Shown piece by piece: positions 1-7,720 of a stretch of DNA of 21,268 nucleotides (position 1 is its first letter; every line of letters begins with the position of its first letter). Under the pieces are notes generated by a model that did no database searches, had not been told where the DNA came from, and saw only the letters and a program-made list of their open reading frames with translations. The stretch is taken from the IMG/VR virus record IMGVR_UViG_3300021425_000225, positions 1 through 21,268 of that record. One strand, written 5' to 3'. Both the position numbers and the translations under genes were made by a program. Source of the stretch: a virus.

Positions 1-1
1 A

Positions 2-334
2 ACAATATCTAGTGAAAGAATTGCTATGTGGGAAGCAGAAGGCATCCACGCAGGTAAAGTAAAAGTTAATACTCTTATGTTAGATGATATGGATTTTGAA
101 AGTGTTGACTTTATTAAAATTGATGTTGAACAAGCAGAAATGGCAGTAATAAAAGGTGCGTTCAAAACTATTATGAAACATTTGCCTGTAATTGAGTTTG
201 AAAACAAACGCAGAGAAAATCATCACGTAATAGAGTTTTTACTTGGTCACGGATATCAATTATTGCCAGGACGTTCTACAAAGAAAGCAGAGTGTATTAT
301 GATGCCTGTGCCTGTCGAGAAAGAAACTTGTTAA
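2..334 (+). CDS. FkbM-family methyltransferase, C-terminal part (5' end outside window)
   Basis: Open in frame from base 2 with no stop, so the true start lies left of the window; the first internal ATG is at 26. The visible part is the C-terminal end of an FkbM-type SAM-dependent methyltransferase: the segment DFIKIDVEQAEMAVIKGA matches the acidic strand and helix (IKxDVxGxExxVxxGA) of the family and resembles the same block in the complete FkbM gene at 6974-7720. The SAM-binding VDVGANxG motif would be upstream and is not seen. FkbM enzymes usually O-methylate sugars or other small hydroxylated groups, so a role in glycan decoration is likely. The last 38 bases overlap the convergent glycosyltransferase gene. 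Family call fairly sure, substrate unknown. Confidence 0.75.
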   Translation, partial: TISSERIAMWEAEGIHAGKVKVNTLMLDDMDFESVDFIKIDVEQAEMAVIKGAFKTIMKHLPVIEFENKRRENHHVIEFLLGHGYQLLPGRSTKKAECIMMPVPVEKETC

Positions 335-1049
335 CTTTATAACTTTTGTCTTTACCTTTTGAATGATTAATGTAAGGGCCTACTAGACTAGCGTGTATAG
401 GGTGCTTACCTGATTTAGCAACATTCAAATCATAAAATAATTTAGGATCAAAGTTTTTACGCATTACATCGAATGTGTAACTGTCGTGTGTCTGTGGCAG
501 GTTAATAAATTCGCCGCTTAAAAATAATTCTTCCCATTGCTCCATAAACTTATGTGTTTCTGGTCTGTCTAAATTAAATGCCATAAATCCACACTCGCTA
601 TACTTGTGTGGTCTTCCTACATAAGCAGCAATTATATCTCTATTAAAAACTATTGATTGGAATCTTTCGTCAAATGGTTTGTGAAATAAACTATCTGCAT
701 CCATCCATACAAGCCAACCTGTTTGTGTTTTTCTCCAGGCTTGCCATATAGCAAAAGTTTTATGACTAAACTTAACAGCGTCCCATTTAAATCCTTTTGC
801 ACCATTTGCTTTAGGATGATCCTTCCATTTTTCAGCAAACGCAGGAAGTGCTGGACAATCTTTATATAGATCAATCCATTCGCATCTATTGGAAAATCCG
901 CCTATTGATTTTTTAGTAACTGCTTTAGGTAGTTCGTGGTAAAAGAGAAGTTTTGATTCTTTATGCCAGTTTTTATCTAATTCTCTGGTAGTTGTACTTG
1001 TAAGTTCGTTCCAATATTTTTCGTTAAAACTTGTAACGACTGTGTACAT
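297..1049 (-). CDS. GT-A fold glycosyltransferase (DxD type)
   Basis: A 250-residue protein with a metal- and nucleotide-sugar-binding DxD motif (WMDAD, residues 115-119), the hallmark of GT-A glycosyltransferases. It is clearly paralogous to the plus-strand gene at 6132-6977. Shared blocks are EKWK..PKANG, KGFKW.A..F.HK, WMDAD, KYSECG and HDS..FD..RK. No signal peptide or membrane segment is visible, so it should act in the cytosol or at the inner face of the membrane. ATG start; it overlaps the stop of the upstream cupin gene by one base (TAATG), which suggests translational coupling, with only a weak AAGAG ribosome site. Last gene of the uvsW operon in this window and convergent with the FkbM fragment. 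Donor and acceptor sugars cannot be read from the sequence. Confidence 0.8.
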   Translation of the reverse strand: MYTVVTSFNEKYWNELTSTTTRELDKNWHKESKLLFYHELPKAVTKKSIGGFSNRCEWIDLYKDCPALPAFAEKWKDHPKANGAKGFKWDAVKFSHKTFAIWQAWRKTQTGWLVWMDADSLFHKPFDERFQSIVFNRDIIAAYVGRPHKYSECGFMAFNLDRPETHKFMEQWEELFLSGEFINLPQTHDSYTFDVMRKNFDPKLFYDLNVAKSGKHPIHASLVGPYINHSKGKDKSYKVNKFLSRQAQAS

Positions 1050-1399
1050 TATTTCTTACTCTTGCTGCCTGAAGTGCGTCTTACAATGTCATCGTGATTG
1101 AACTCTGCCCAATACAATTCAAATGCTACACCATCTTCAAGTCCTTCAAACTGATGCACTTTACCAGGCTTCACTTGTGTAAAGTCGCCTGCATTAAGAA
1201 TAGTTTCATCAACAAGTCCTTGGTCATCTTGCCAAACACGTACAAGCATCTTACCTGATTCTACAAAGAAGCCATTCCATTTAAATTGGTGTTCGTGTTC
1301 ACTGCATTTGAATCCTGCTTTGTATTCAATACGGTGAAACTCTAGTACACCATTAGCGTGGATCAATTCTGTTTGACCCCAAATCTTTCCTGCTTTCAT
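1049..1399 (-). CDS. Cupin-domain protein, mannose-6-phosphate isomerase (type II)-like
   Basis: A 116-residue single-domain cupin. A metal-binding HxH (SEHEH, about residues 34-38), an acidic residue in FVESGKM and a later histidine (KVHQF) follow the cupin pattern. The end (ELYWAEFNHDDIVR) resembles the EDDI(V/E)R ending of type II phosphomannose isomerase domains and of the cupin half of the protein at 12006-12773. It may isomerise a hexose phosphate or bind a sugar phosphate for nucleotide-sugar supply. It sits just before a glycosyltransferase, with TAATG overlaps at both ends. A good GGAG ribosome site lies 8 bases before the ATG. Fold call fairly sure; catalytic role is inference, since many small cupins are not isomerases. 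Confidence 0.7.
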   Translation of the reverse strand: MKAGKIWGQTELIHANGVLEFHRIEYKAGFKCSEHEHQFKWNGFFVESGKMLVRVWQDDQGLVDETILNAGDFTQVKPGKVHQFEGLEDGVAFELYWAEFNHDDIVRRTSGSKSKK

Positions 1400-1599
1400 T
1401 AATCTATCTCCGTTCTTACGATATGCTTTCTTAAAGCTCTAACAAGTTCTTCTATCTTATCTACTACTGCAATCATATTTCTATCAGTAATATATTTTTG
1501 TTTTTCTCTTAACCTGTCATATTCTTTTAGTGGTATTGTTACCATTGATTGTTCATTTTCAAACGTTCTGTCGTCGTCTCTTTCCTCAACACTAGTCAT
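1399..1599 (-). CDS. Small hypothetical phage protein
   Basis: A 66-residue, highly charged protein of unknown function. The middle and C-terminal part (EYDRLREKQ to IEELVRALRKHI) looks helical, perhaps a short coiled coil. There is no enzyme motif and no membrane segment. The gene call rests on a strong AGGAGG ribosome site a few bases before the ATG and on TAATG coupling to the downstream cupin gene. It belongs to the uvsW operon. No family recognised. Confidence 0.6.
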   Translation of the reverse strand: MTSVEERDDDRTFENEQSMVTIPLKEYDRLREKQKYITDRNMIAVVDKIEELVRALRKHIVRTEID

Positions 1600-1626
1600 A
1601 AACCTCCTGGGTTGTATTAGTAATTA

Positions 1627-2133
1627 TTATAGTAGTTTGGCCAGTTCAACCATTTCTGATTGCCTACTAATTTCTTTAACAAAATATGCACACGGGGGAT
1701 TGTGTCCATTATGCAGTGGTACTGTTAGTAACTGTCCGTTTTTCATCTTAGGAAAGAACCAACGTACATCTTGATATATGTTTGTTATTTCTACTGGTTG
1801 AAAATCTACTCTATATCCTTTAATTGGATTCATTATCATTGCTTCGAATCCTCTTTCATTAATACTTGTTAAAGGCATAACTTCTGGATCTGCTAAACAT
1901 TCGCTGTCGCCTACTAACATACACCAATCTAAAGGCATTTGTATTTCGTGGCCGCCAATATTTAAACATATAGCAGGACTGTTAAAACTTTCTAAAAATA
2001 TTAAAGGCATAAAGAAGAAGTCTGGTTCTGCAGGTGTACTATTATCTAGCACACTAAATCTAGCATCTTCTTCTACCTCTTCAGGCAATTCGTTTAGATC
2101 AAATGCCTTATTATCTAGTGTTAGTATTCTCAT
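1627..2133 (-). CDS. Hypothetical protein downstream of uvsW
   Basis: A 168-residue protein with no motif I can name. It mixes beta-type hydrophobic stretches (FFFMPLIFLESF, GGHEIQMPLDWCMLVG) with an acidic N-terminus (LPEEVEEDA). There is no signal peptide. It starts nine bases after uvsW stops, and its AAGGAG ribosome site overlaps the uvsW stop region, so it should be co-expressed with the helicase. A role near replication or recombination is only suggested by position. Confidence 0.6.
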   Translation of the reverse strand: MRILTLDNKAFDLNELPEEVEEDARFSVLDNSTPAEPDFFFMPLIFLESFNSPAICLNIGGHEIQMPLDWCMLVGDSECLADPEVMPLTSINERGFEAMIMNPIKGYRVDFQPVEITNIYQDVRWFFPKMKNGQLLTVPLHNGHNPPCAYFVKEISRQSEMVELAKLL

Positions 2134-2142
2134 TTATTCTCC

Positions 2143-3600
2143 TTAAATGTCTACCTTTGTAACGCTATGCGGATACTTTGCTTCGCGGTAGAATCGTTTT
2201 CTTTCTGTTAAGTGTCTTTTTGCATATTTGCAAGTAGAAGTCATATCCCAAATCTGGACAAAATCTTTGTCCTCTGCTTTTCGTATGCCTCTGCCAATTG
2301 ACTGAATAACACGTATAAAAGACTTGCCAGGCTCAATAAGAACAAGGTTAAAAATACGAGGAATATTAATACCAACTGCGGCAACGCCGTAAGTAGCGAT
2401 AATGATTTTACCATCACTAGTTTTAATTTCATCATATTGTTCTTTTCTGTCATCGAGTTTAACATCTCCTCTGATAAACGTTGCATCAGGTAATCTTTCT
2501 AATAGTTTCTTACCTGTGTCAATTCTGTTTACTAGTACAAGTGTGTTTCCGTCTTTAATAATTTTGTTGATATGATCTCCAACCCAATCTAAACGTTTGC
2601 TATCTGTAACTAGCCAAGTATATTCTTCTGCATAGTTTCTAAATGTTTCTATGTCTTTGCTTTGTAAAATTTGTATATCAAGATTTGCTAATACACCTTT
2701 TTCTTGTAAGTCGTGTGCTGATACATTATTAATTACAGGTCCAATTCCTGCAAGTATACCTTGGAACTCCCATTTCTCTTTAGGCACTGTACCTGTTAAT
2801 CCCCAACGTATAGGAGCATTACGGAAGTTAACTGTAAGTAATTTTTTAAGCACATCTGCTTTTGCTTGATGTACTTCGTCAATAATAATTGCACTGACAC
2901 CATCAATAAATTCTGCAAGTGTAAGTGCTGCCTCATAGTCTTTACTTTTCTTATCAAGTATGTTTAGACTTTGCCAAGTACAGATAGTATGTGTTTTGCC
3001 AAGTTCTTTTCTATCACCAAAGTAAACACCTACATCTAATCCTAAGTTAACATAATCTTCTTCTGTTTGTGTTACAAGCGACTTATTAGGAACAATTACC
3101 ATTGTACGTCCGTAAGGTTCGCACAAATGACTTAGTGTTGCTGTTGTAATAGTTTTACCTGCGCCCGTTGCAACTTCTTGTAGTGCTTGTGGATTTTCTA
3201 AAAACTTATTAACTACATCATATTGATAATCACGTAGCACAATAGGCTTACCTTCTTCAGGATGACCTTTAGGCCAAGTCTTACCTTGATCAGCCCAATA
3301 GTTTTCTGTAATTTTATCAAACTCAAGATTAGGTGCTATACGCTGATCAATAACCTCAATATCATAACCATCATTCTCAACTATAGGCAGTGCAACATCT
3401 AAGTGTGCAAGATATCCATTACCACCAATACCAAAGAAACTTACAGTACCGTCCCATCTACCTAATTTAAATGCAGGCATATGACGGGCATAAGGTAAAT
3501 CAAACTTTAGTTTGTTTACAATCTTTCTGCGTGTTTCAACAGCAAGACCTTCAAACTTTACGTTTACTTCATCTTTAATTATTAACTTACAGTTCGACAA
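2143..3600 (-). CDS. uvsW: UvsW-like DNA/RNA helicase (superfamily 2)
   Basis: A 485-residue superfamily 2 helicase, close to the 503 residues of T4 UvsW. Motifs in order: LRDYQ (122-126), Walker A ATGAGKT (144-150), DEVH box (241-244), TGT motif III (269-271), motif V around ATYGVAAVGINIP (402-414) and the arginine finger QSIGRGIRK (433-441). The first roughly 85 residues fit the small N-terminal DNA-binding domain of UvsW. In T4, UvsW unwinds R-loops and branched DNA and regresses stalled forks, moving replication from origin-dependent to recombination-dependent mode. The start is a TTG at 3600, 14 bases inside the upstream gene, with an AGGA about 10 bases before it; no better in-frame ATG precedes the conserved N-terminus. 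It follows the 391-residue gene, suggesting coupled translation. Confidence 0.95.
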   Translation of the reverse strand: MSNCKLIIKDEVNVKFEGLAVETRRKIVNKLKFDLPYARHMPAFKLGRWDGTVSFFGIGGNGYLAHLDVALPIVENDGYDIEVIDQRIAPNLEFDKITENYWADQGKTWPKGHPEEGKPIVLRDYQYDVVNKFLENPQALQEVATGAGKTITTATLSHLCEPYGRTMVIVPNKSLVTQTEEDYVNLGLDVGVYFGDRKELGKTHTICTWQSLNILDKKSKDYEAALTLAEFIDGVSAIIIDEVHQAKADVLKKLLTVNFRNAPIRWGLTGTVPKEKWEFQGILAGIGPVINNVSAHDLQEKGVLANLDIQILQSKDIETFRNYAEEYTWLVTDSKRLDWVGDHINKIIKDGNTLVLVNRIDTGKKLLERLPDATFIRGDVKLDDRKEQYDEIKTSDGKIIIATYGVAAVGINIPRIFNLVLIEPGKSFIRVIQSIGRGIRKAEDKDFVQIWDMTSTCKYAKRHLTERKRFYREAKYPHSVTKVDI

Positions 3601-4762
3601 TAGTTCTTTTTCCTCGACTTGGTTCTATTTCTCCTACATAAAACACAATAGGACTTGACTCAATCAAGTCTCTAGTTAAGCCAAATGTAGAAGGCATTAA
3701 ATTGTTTGTAGCAACTATTATAACATCATTTTCCTGTTTGAACAACCACTTAGCAGGCTTATGTTGGAAGATTAGGAACTTTGCACCTTCAATTTTTCCT
3801 CCAAACTTGTTATCACGCACCCAATTATTAAATTCTGGATCATCTTTATTGTTAGTACGGAAACAAACTCTAAAGTCATTAGGGTTATATTTGTTGGAAT
3901 CTATACACTTTTTTAGTTCTTTCATATACTCTAGTGCATCTGCTGCTCTGTCTAATAATACTACAATTTTGCCTTCGACTTGATAAGATAGACTTACAAA
4001 CTCATCAACATTTTTTAGCCAAAATGTATTATGATGGTTACTGCTTATTTGTTGTGCAGTTGTATTATTAGGTTGTTTTAACGGATACCCCATACTTTTT
4101 GCAAGTAGCATATCATTTACTAAATTACCATTTGACTTTTTAAGAAAATAATTTTCAGCATCTTCAGTACAGTTTACAATTTGTACTTCGTCATCATCAA
4201 TAATACTATGTGGTTCATATATAGCACGTTCTTGCCAAATTTCTTCTATCTGGTCAACACAACTTCTAAAGGTGTCGTCTATTTTAAAATCATTTTCTTC
4301 GCACCATTTTTCTACTTCTACAATATTTGCTTTGTAGATATTAATTTGTCTAATGCGTCTATCCGCATTCCAGAAATGGCCTTTTTCAACATTGGGTCTA
4401 AATGTAGACTCAAAGTTATCTTTTAAACTATAAGGAAATTTCAAGCAAATGAGAGGAGTTTTAACACTGCCTTGCTCAACCCATATTTCTTTAGACATAT
4501 CTACAACTCTAAAAGGCTTCTTCCACATAGGATGTTCTAGGTGGGGTTCGACTTCTATAAACGGCCTTACACTGTTTCTATATTTGTAGATAATCTTTAA
4601 GATATATGCACCTTGTTTTTCCGTCAAGTCTTTACCAGAGTTGATGCTATTGTAAAAACTTCTAGCAGCAGACTGATCGTGATATTGCATACCTAGAAGG
4701 TTCTGGTCCATAATGTCCATAACCTTGACGAATAGATCTTCTATATAAGTTAAGTGTGTCAT
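3587..4762 (-). CDS. Conserved-looking unknown protein paired with uvsW
   Basis: A 391-residue protein with no Walker A or other catalytic motif I can identify. The N-terminus has an LTEKQGAYILKIIYKY helix of a type I associate with phage replication proteins. Around residues 108-160 a segment (FPYSLKDNFES, HFWNADRRIR, VEKWCEEN) vaguely resembles a HARP-like DNA-binding repeat. The C-terminal 130 residues alternate strands and helices as a RecA-like second helicase lobe would (KIVVLLDRAADALEYMKEL, NDVIIVATNN), but lack helicase motifs V and VI. It overlaps uvsW by 14 bases and is transcribed first, so a UvsW partner or accessory subunit is a reasonable inference. A sigma70-like promoter sits directly at its ATG. 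Function is not established. Confidence 0.6.
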   Translation of the reverse strand: MTHLTYIEDLFVKVMDIMDQNLLGMQYHDQSAARSFYNSINSGKDLTEKQGAYILKIIYKYRNSVRPFIEVEPHLEHPMWKKPFRVVDMSKEIWVEQGSVKTPLICLKFPYSLKDNFESTFRPNVEKGHFWNADRRIRQINIYKANIVEVEKWCEENDFKIDDTFRSCVDQIEEIWQERAIYEPHSIIDDDEVQIVNCTEDAENYFLKKSNGNLVNDMLLAKSMGYPLKQPNNTTAQQISSNHHNTFWLKNVDEFVSLSYQVEGKIVVLLDRAADALEYMKELKKCIDSNKYNPNDFRVCFRTNNKDDPEFNNWVRDNKFGGKIEGAKFLIFQHKPAKWLFKQENDVIIVATNNLMPSTFGLTRDLIESSPIVFYVGEIEPSRGKRTIVEL

Positions 4763-4768
4763 AAATTT

Positions 4769-4797
4769 ATTATACGGTCTATAAACTAAGAAGTCAA
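4769..4797 (-). promoter_or_regulatory. Sigma70-type promoter for the 391-residue gene and uvsW
   Basis: On the minus strand TTGACT (4797-4792), a 17-base spacer and a perfect TATAAT (4774-4769) lie 6 bases before the ATG at 4762. The start of transcription should fall at or next to the ATG, giving a leaderless or nearly leaderless message; no ribosome site is present. The -35 hexamer overlaps the stop codon of the upstream glycosyltransferase gene. It is probably read by host RNA polymerase early in infection. Confidence 0.65.
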
Positions 4798-5654
4798 TAA
4801 CTTACTTGCTTTTTTATAAACTTTTCTAGTCTTTTTATAGGAATGCCTTGCTTAATCTCATCAACTGTCCACTCACAATGTGTAAGTTTTGTAAACCATA
4901 AAAGTCTTTCATCAGGTAATTTAGGGTCTTCGATGTTTTCTAGTTTGTCACTAACAGGATATGCAAGGCTGCTATCCCCAGTGATAACCGGTGTGCCATT
5001 TATTGCTGCAAGTATTGGCGGACCACTGTTATGGTTAATTACTACGTGGTAGTTATAATTGATATCAAAGTTATCATACGTGCCAGTTACTTGTATAGGC
5101 TGCTGTCTTGTAACGTTTTGCCATTCGTGTTCTATACCTGGCATCGGTGACCTTGGATGGGGACGGATAACAATTGGTCTGTCTGTTATTTTCCTTATTG
5201 CATCAATCGTTTGCATAGTCCAGTCTGCCATAGAAGGCATACCTTGCCACTGTAAACTTTTCTGATGTTGCGTTGCAATTAGAATTGCTTCCTTTCTATT
5301 AGTGTTAGGTAATGACATTTGCAATCCTAACTTCTTAGGTCTATTAACATCAATATCTTCGTTGGCTCCGAACTCGCCTAGTCCATTAATATGGTTAAGA
5401 CAAATACGCCAAGTTTCATTTCTTTTTAAATTTCCAACTTCAATAATTATAACTGGCTTGTTCTCTCTTATGCATCTTTCGTAAACTTGTTGGTTTGAAG
5501 ACATACGGCCATTCCATAGCACTGACCAGATTACAGCAACATCTTCGTTGTCGCTTACCACTGTGTGTCCTTGTGCTTGAAGTCCTTGTTGAAATGCATC
5601 AAAAATACTAGGACTGTTTAACGCACCAAATTGTCTATATAACTTAAAACGCAT
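4794..5654 (-). CDS. GT-B-like glycosyltransferase (capsule/LPS type)
   Basis: A 286-residue protein related to the other GT-B-like proteins of this island. Conserved C-terminal blocks are ITDRPIVIRPHP (156-167), INHNSGPPILAAINGTPVITGD-like (206-227) and LTHCEWTVDEIKQG (257-270). The His-Pro after the strand and the N-S/G-P-P turn followed by a helix and GTPV are typical of the nucleotide-sugar-binding half of capsule and KDO transferases. It is closest by eye to the protein at 7717-8640. No membrane segment. It has its own upstream CTTAAATA box six bases before the ATG and no ribosome site, and diverges from the plus-strand gene at 5734. Sugar specificity unknown. Confidence 0.7.
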   Translation of the reverse strand: MRFKLYRQFGALNSPSIFDAFQQGLQAQGHTVVSDNEDVAVIWSVLWNGRMSSNQQVYERCIRENKPVIIIEVGNLKRNETWRICLNHINGLGEFGANEDIDVNRPKKLGLQMSLPNTNRKEAILIATQHQKSLQWQGMPSMADWTMQTIDAIRKITDRPIVIRPHPRSPMPGIEHEWQNVTRQQPIQVTGTYDNFDINYNYHVVINHNSGPPILAAINGTPVITGDSSLAYPVSDKLENIEDPKLPDERLLWFTKLTHCEWTVDEIKQGIPIKRLEKFIKKQVSY

Positions 5655-5660
5655 CAGTAG

Positions 5661-5668
5661 TATTTAAG
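5661..5668 (-). promoter_or_regulatory. Late-promoter-like box (CTTAAATA), minus strand
   Basis: CTTAAATA reads towards the glycosyltransferase gene and ends six bases before its ATG at 5654. It resembles the T4 late -10 element (TATAAATA) and the related CTAAATA seen in cyanophages. The position predicts an almost leaderless message. The match is imperfect, so this is moderate to weak evidence. Confidence 0.4.
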
Positions 5669-5706
5669 TGCAGTAGCCAAGATTTTTGTGCAGAATGGAT
5701 AAAATA

Positions 5707-5714
5707 CTTAAATA
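5707..5714 (+). promoter_or_regulatory. Late-promoter-like box (CTTAAATA), plus strand
   Basis: The same octamer as at 5661-5668, now on the plus strand, 19 bases before the ATG at 5734. With the minus-strand copy it would make the 79-base gap a divergent pair of late promoters serving the two-gene plus-strand insert and the minus-strand glycosyltransferase. No clear ribosome site lies between box and start. Confidence 0.4.
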
Positions 5715-5733
5715 ACTTAAAGTATGTTAGCCA

Positions 5734-6135
5734 ATGAACAAATATACCAAACGAATAAAAAAAACTTTACTGCACAAACCAAAAGATGCAATCGTAATTG
5801 GTTCAGGAATGAACTTATTGCCGTCTATTATAGAAATATTCGATACTGTTTTCCTGCATAGTAGAACAGGAATGTATGTAAAAGATAAAAAAGTTGTTTA
5901 TAGAAAAGACATTAAAACTTTATATGCATTATCTTCAGTTTCAGCAGTATTTGTTGACCTTGAACACATAAAGGCACTTGATTTGATATCACCATTATAT
6001 TATAATCCAGGTCCAGAAATTGTAATCGAAGGTACAGAAGTAATTGGAAGAGATAGAAGTGTTGCTTTGTATGCGGCTAACTATAATGCACTAGTACAAG
6101 GTGATAACTTTCATATATGGGACAAAGTAAAATGA
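5734..6135 (+). CDS. Unknown protein in glycosyltransferase island
   Basis: A 133-residue protein. The N-terminal part, basic then DAIVIGSGMNLLPSIIEIFDTVFL, has the strand-glycine-helix look of a small Rossmann-like fold, but the glycine pattern is too loose to call a methyltransferase or dehydrogenase. There is no signal peptide. The start ATG lacks a clear ribosome site. Its stop overlaps a good ATG of the next glycosyltransferase (ATGA at 6132-6135), so the two are probably translated together. This pair is the only complete two-gene plus-strand unit in a minus-strand island. Function unknown; a partner of the following enzyme is a guess. Confidence 0.55.
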   Translation: MNKYTKRIKKTLLHKPKDAIVIGSGMNLLPSIIEIFDTVFLHSRTGMYVKDKKVVYRKDIKTLYALSSVSAVFVDLEHIKALDLISPLYYNPGPEIVIEGTEVIGRDRSVALYAANYNALVQGDNFHIWDKVK

Positions 6136-6977
6136 ACATAAGTGTTGTAACTACATTTCATAAGCCAGGCTATGAGCAATATGGCAAAAGAATGATTAAA
6201 ACTTTCTTAGAAAATTGGCCTAAAGATATCAATTTGTATGTGTATGCTGAAAATTGTGAAGTAGAAGAAAAAGCAGACAATCTTATTGTGAAAGATTTAC
6301 ACGCAGAAAGTCCAGAGCTCGTAAAATTTAAAGAAAAATGGAAAAATGTACCTAAAGCAAACGGTGACGTTTCAGATGATCCTATTAGATCACGTAGACG
6401 TGATAGTGGCAAAGGTTTTAAATGGCACGCTATTAGATTTGCACACAAAGTTTACAGTATTTTTGCTTGTGCTAAAGAATGTAACACAGATGTGCTTATG
6501 TGGATGGATGCAGATACTATTTGTCATAGTCCAATTACACACGCAGACTTGCAAAGACTTATTCCTGCAGATAAAGAACTTTCATATTTAGGTCGTAGAG
6601 GCAAATATAGTGAATGCGGATTATATGCTGTTAAGTTAAGTAGTCCAAGAGCTGTAAAATTTTTAAATGAATTTCAACGTGTTTATGATGAAGCAGAAAG
6701 TGGTATTTTTACAATGGCAGAATGGCACGATAGTTTTGTATTTGATGAAGTTCGTAAAAGATTCCCTAAATTAATTCAACATAACTGGGCAGGACACTTA
6801 GTTGACTTACGTCCAAGACCTGGAATGTCAACAGGAGAAGGACATCCTCTAATTAATTGTGATTGGGGAGCATATTTAGACCATTTAAAAGGCGATAGAA
6901 AACGTATGGGTCGTAGTAAGCGTGATGATTTAAAAGTTATGCGTACAGAACCTTATTGGCAGCAACAATTACGTTAA
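6132..6977 (+). CDS. GT-A fold glycosyltransferase (DxD type), paralog of 297-1049
   Basis: A 281-residue enzyme with WMDAD (DAD at about 126-128), the metal-binding DxD of GT-A glycosyltransferases. It shares long blocks with the minus-strand gene at 297-1049: EKWK.VPKANG, GKGFKWHAIRFAHK, WMDAD, GKYSECG and WHDSFVFDEVRK. I prefer the ATG at 6132 because it makes an ATGA overlap with the preceding stop and because the paralog also begins at the first beta strand; an in-frame ATG at 6117 would add five residues and has no better ribosome site. Four bases at its 3' end overlap the convergent FkbM gene. Compared with its paralog it has an extra Arg/Asp-rich loop (SDDPIRSRRRDS). Product unknown. 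Confidence 0.8.
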   Translation: MNISVVTTFHKPGYEQYGKRMIKTFLENWPKDINLYVYAENCEVEEKADNLIVKDLHAESPELVKFKEKWKNVPKANGDVSDDPIRSRRRDSGKGFKWHAIRFAHKVYSIFACAKECNTDVLMWMDADTICHSPITHADLQRLIPADKELSYLGRRGKYSECGLYAVKLSSPRAVKFLNEFQRVYDEAESGIFTMAEWHDSFVFDEVRKRFPKLIQHNWAGHLVDLRPRPGMSTGEGHPLINCDWGAYLDHLKGDRKRMGRSKRDDLKVMRTEPYWQQQLR

Positions 6978-7720
6978 TTTCCGTGGCGTTCAGCAGCAAT
7001 TTTTTGTTTATCTTCAGGTAAAAGTTTAACATAAGGTCCAGGCCCCATTCTTCTACCAAATGCTTCTTTAGAAGGAGCATTTTCTCCAGACGTTGGAGCG
7101 TAAATTAAGATACGTTTACTTTTATTATCAATCATATCGTAATTTCTATCCTCTAAAAACTTGCAAATTACGTCTACGTCAGCACTTACTTCAAATGCTA
7201 TCCAAGGTTGCTGTTGTTCTATGACATTTTGTGCGCCTTGTATCACTTGCCATTCATAACCTTGTACATCCATCTTAATCAATGAAATATTTTCAATATT
7301 TTCTTCATCAAGTTTTCTTACAGGCACATTATATAGACCTGGTACATCACCTTCATTCCATAATTTACTATTTCCACAATTTTTTATCTCATCGTGGAAG
7401 GTTGATTCGCCATTAAAATTAGAAAGTGCAACATTTTTAATAATTGTTTTACCTTCTACATTTTTTTCTAAACATTCCCTGTTTCTAACACTAGGTTCGT
7501 AACTATAAACAGTGTCAAAATGTTGTGCAAGTGTAATACTCCATACACCAACGTTAGCACCTACGTCTACAAATGTGTTTTTTACAGGAATATTTTTTAA
7601 AATTGTTTTTCTTTGTTTATGTTCGTACTCAGCAAGTGCAGGTGACTTATCACTTTCGATATGACGTGTCATTTTAGTGTCACCTTCTGGTACGTGCCAT
7701 CCGTTTGGCAGTTGTCTCAT
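6974..7720 (-). CDS. FkbM-family SAM-dependent methyltransferase
   Basis: A complete 248-residue methyltransferase. The SAM-binding glycine loop is VDVGANVG (51-58), a conserved acidic residue follows in VYSYEPS (71-77), and the FkbM core IKMDVQGYEWQVIQGA spans 148-163. FkbM enzymes O-methylate sugars and related hydroxyls, so it probably caps or tunes a glycan built by the neighbouring transferases. It is the last gene of a seven-gene minus-strand chain, joined to the preceding glycosyltransferase by an ATGA overlap, with GGAG just before the ATG. About 40 N-terminal residues precede the core and look like a small lid. The exact acceptor cannot be told. Confidence 0.85.
   Translation of the reverse strand: MRQLPNGWHVPEGDTKMTRHIESDKSPALAEYEHKQRKTILKNIPVKNTFVDVGANVGVWSITLAQHFDTVYSYEPSVRNRECLEKNVEGKTIIKNVALSNFNGESTFHDEIKNCGNSKLWNEGDVPGLYNVPVRKLDEENIENISLIKMDVQGYEWQVIQGAQNVIEQQQPWIAFEVSADVDVICKFLEDRNYDMIDNKSKRILIYAPTSGENAPSKEAFGRRMGPGPYVKLLPEDKQKIAAERHGN

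Noticed and set aside
650-874. Second minus-strand frame inside the GT-A gene
   Set aside because: Shifted-frame shadow of a gene with clear family motifs.
1626-1654. TATAAT on the minus strand before the 66-residue gene, as a sigma70 promoter
   Set aside because: No acceptable -35 at 16-18 bases (AATGGT), and the hexamer coincides with the stop codon of the preceding gene.
6117-6131. ATG at 6117 as start of the plus-strand GT-A gene
   Set aside because: No ribosome site; the ATG at 6132 makes the usual ATGA overlap and matches the N-terminus of the paralog.
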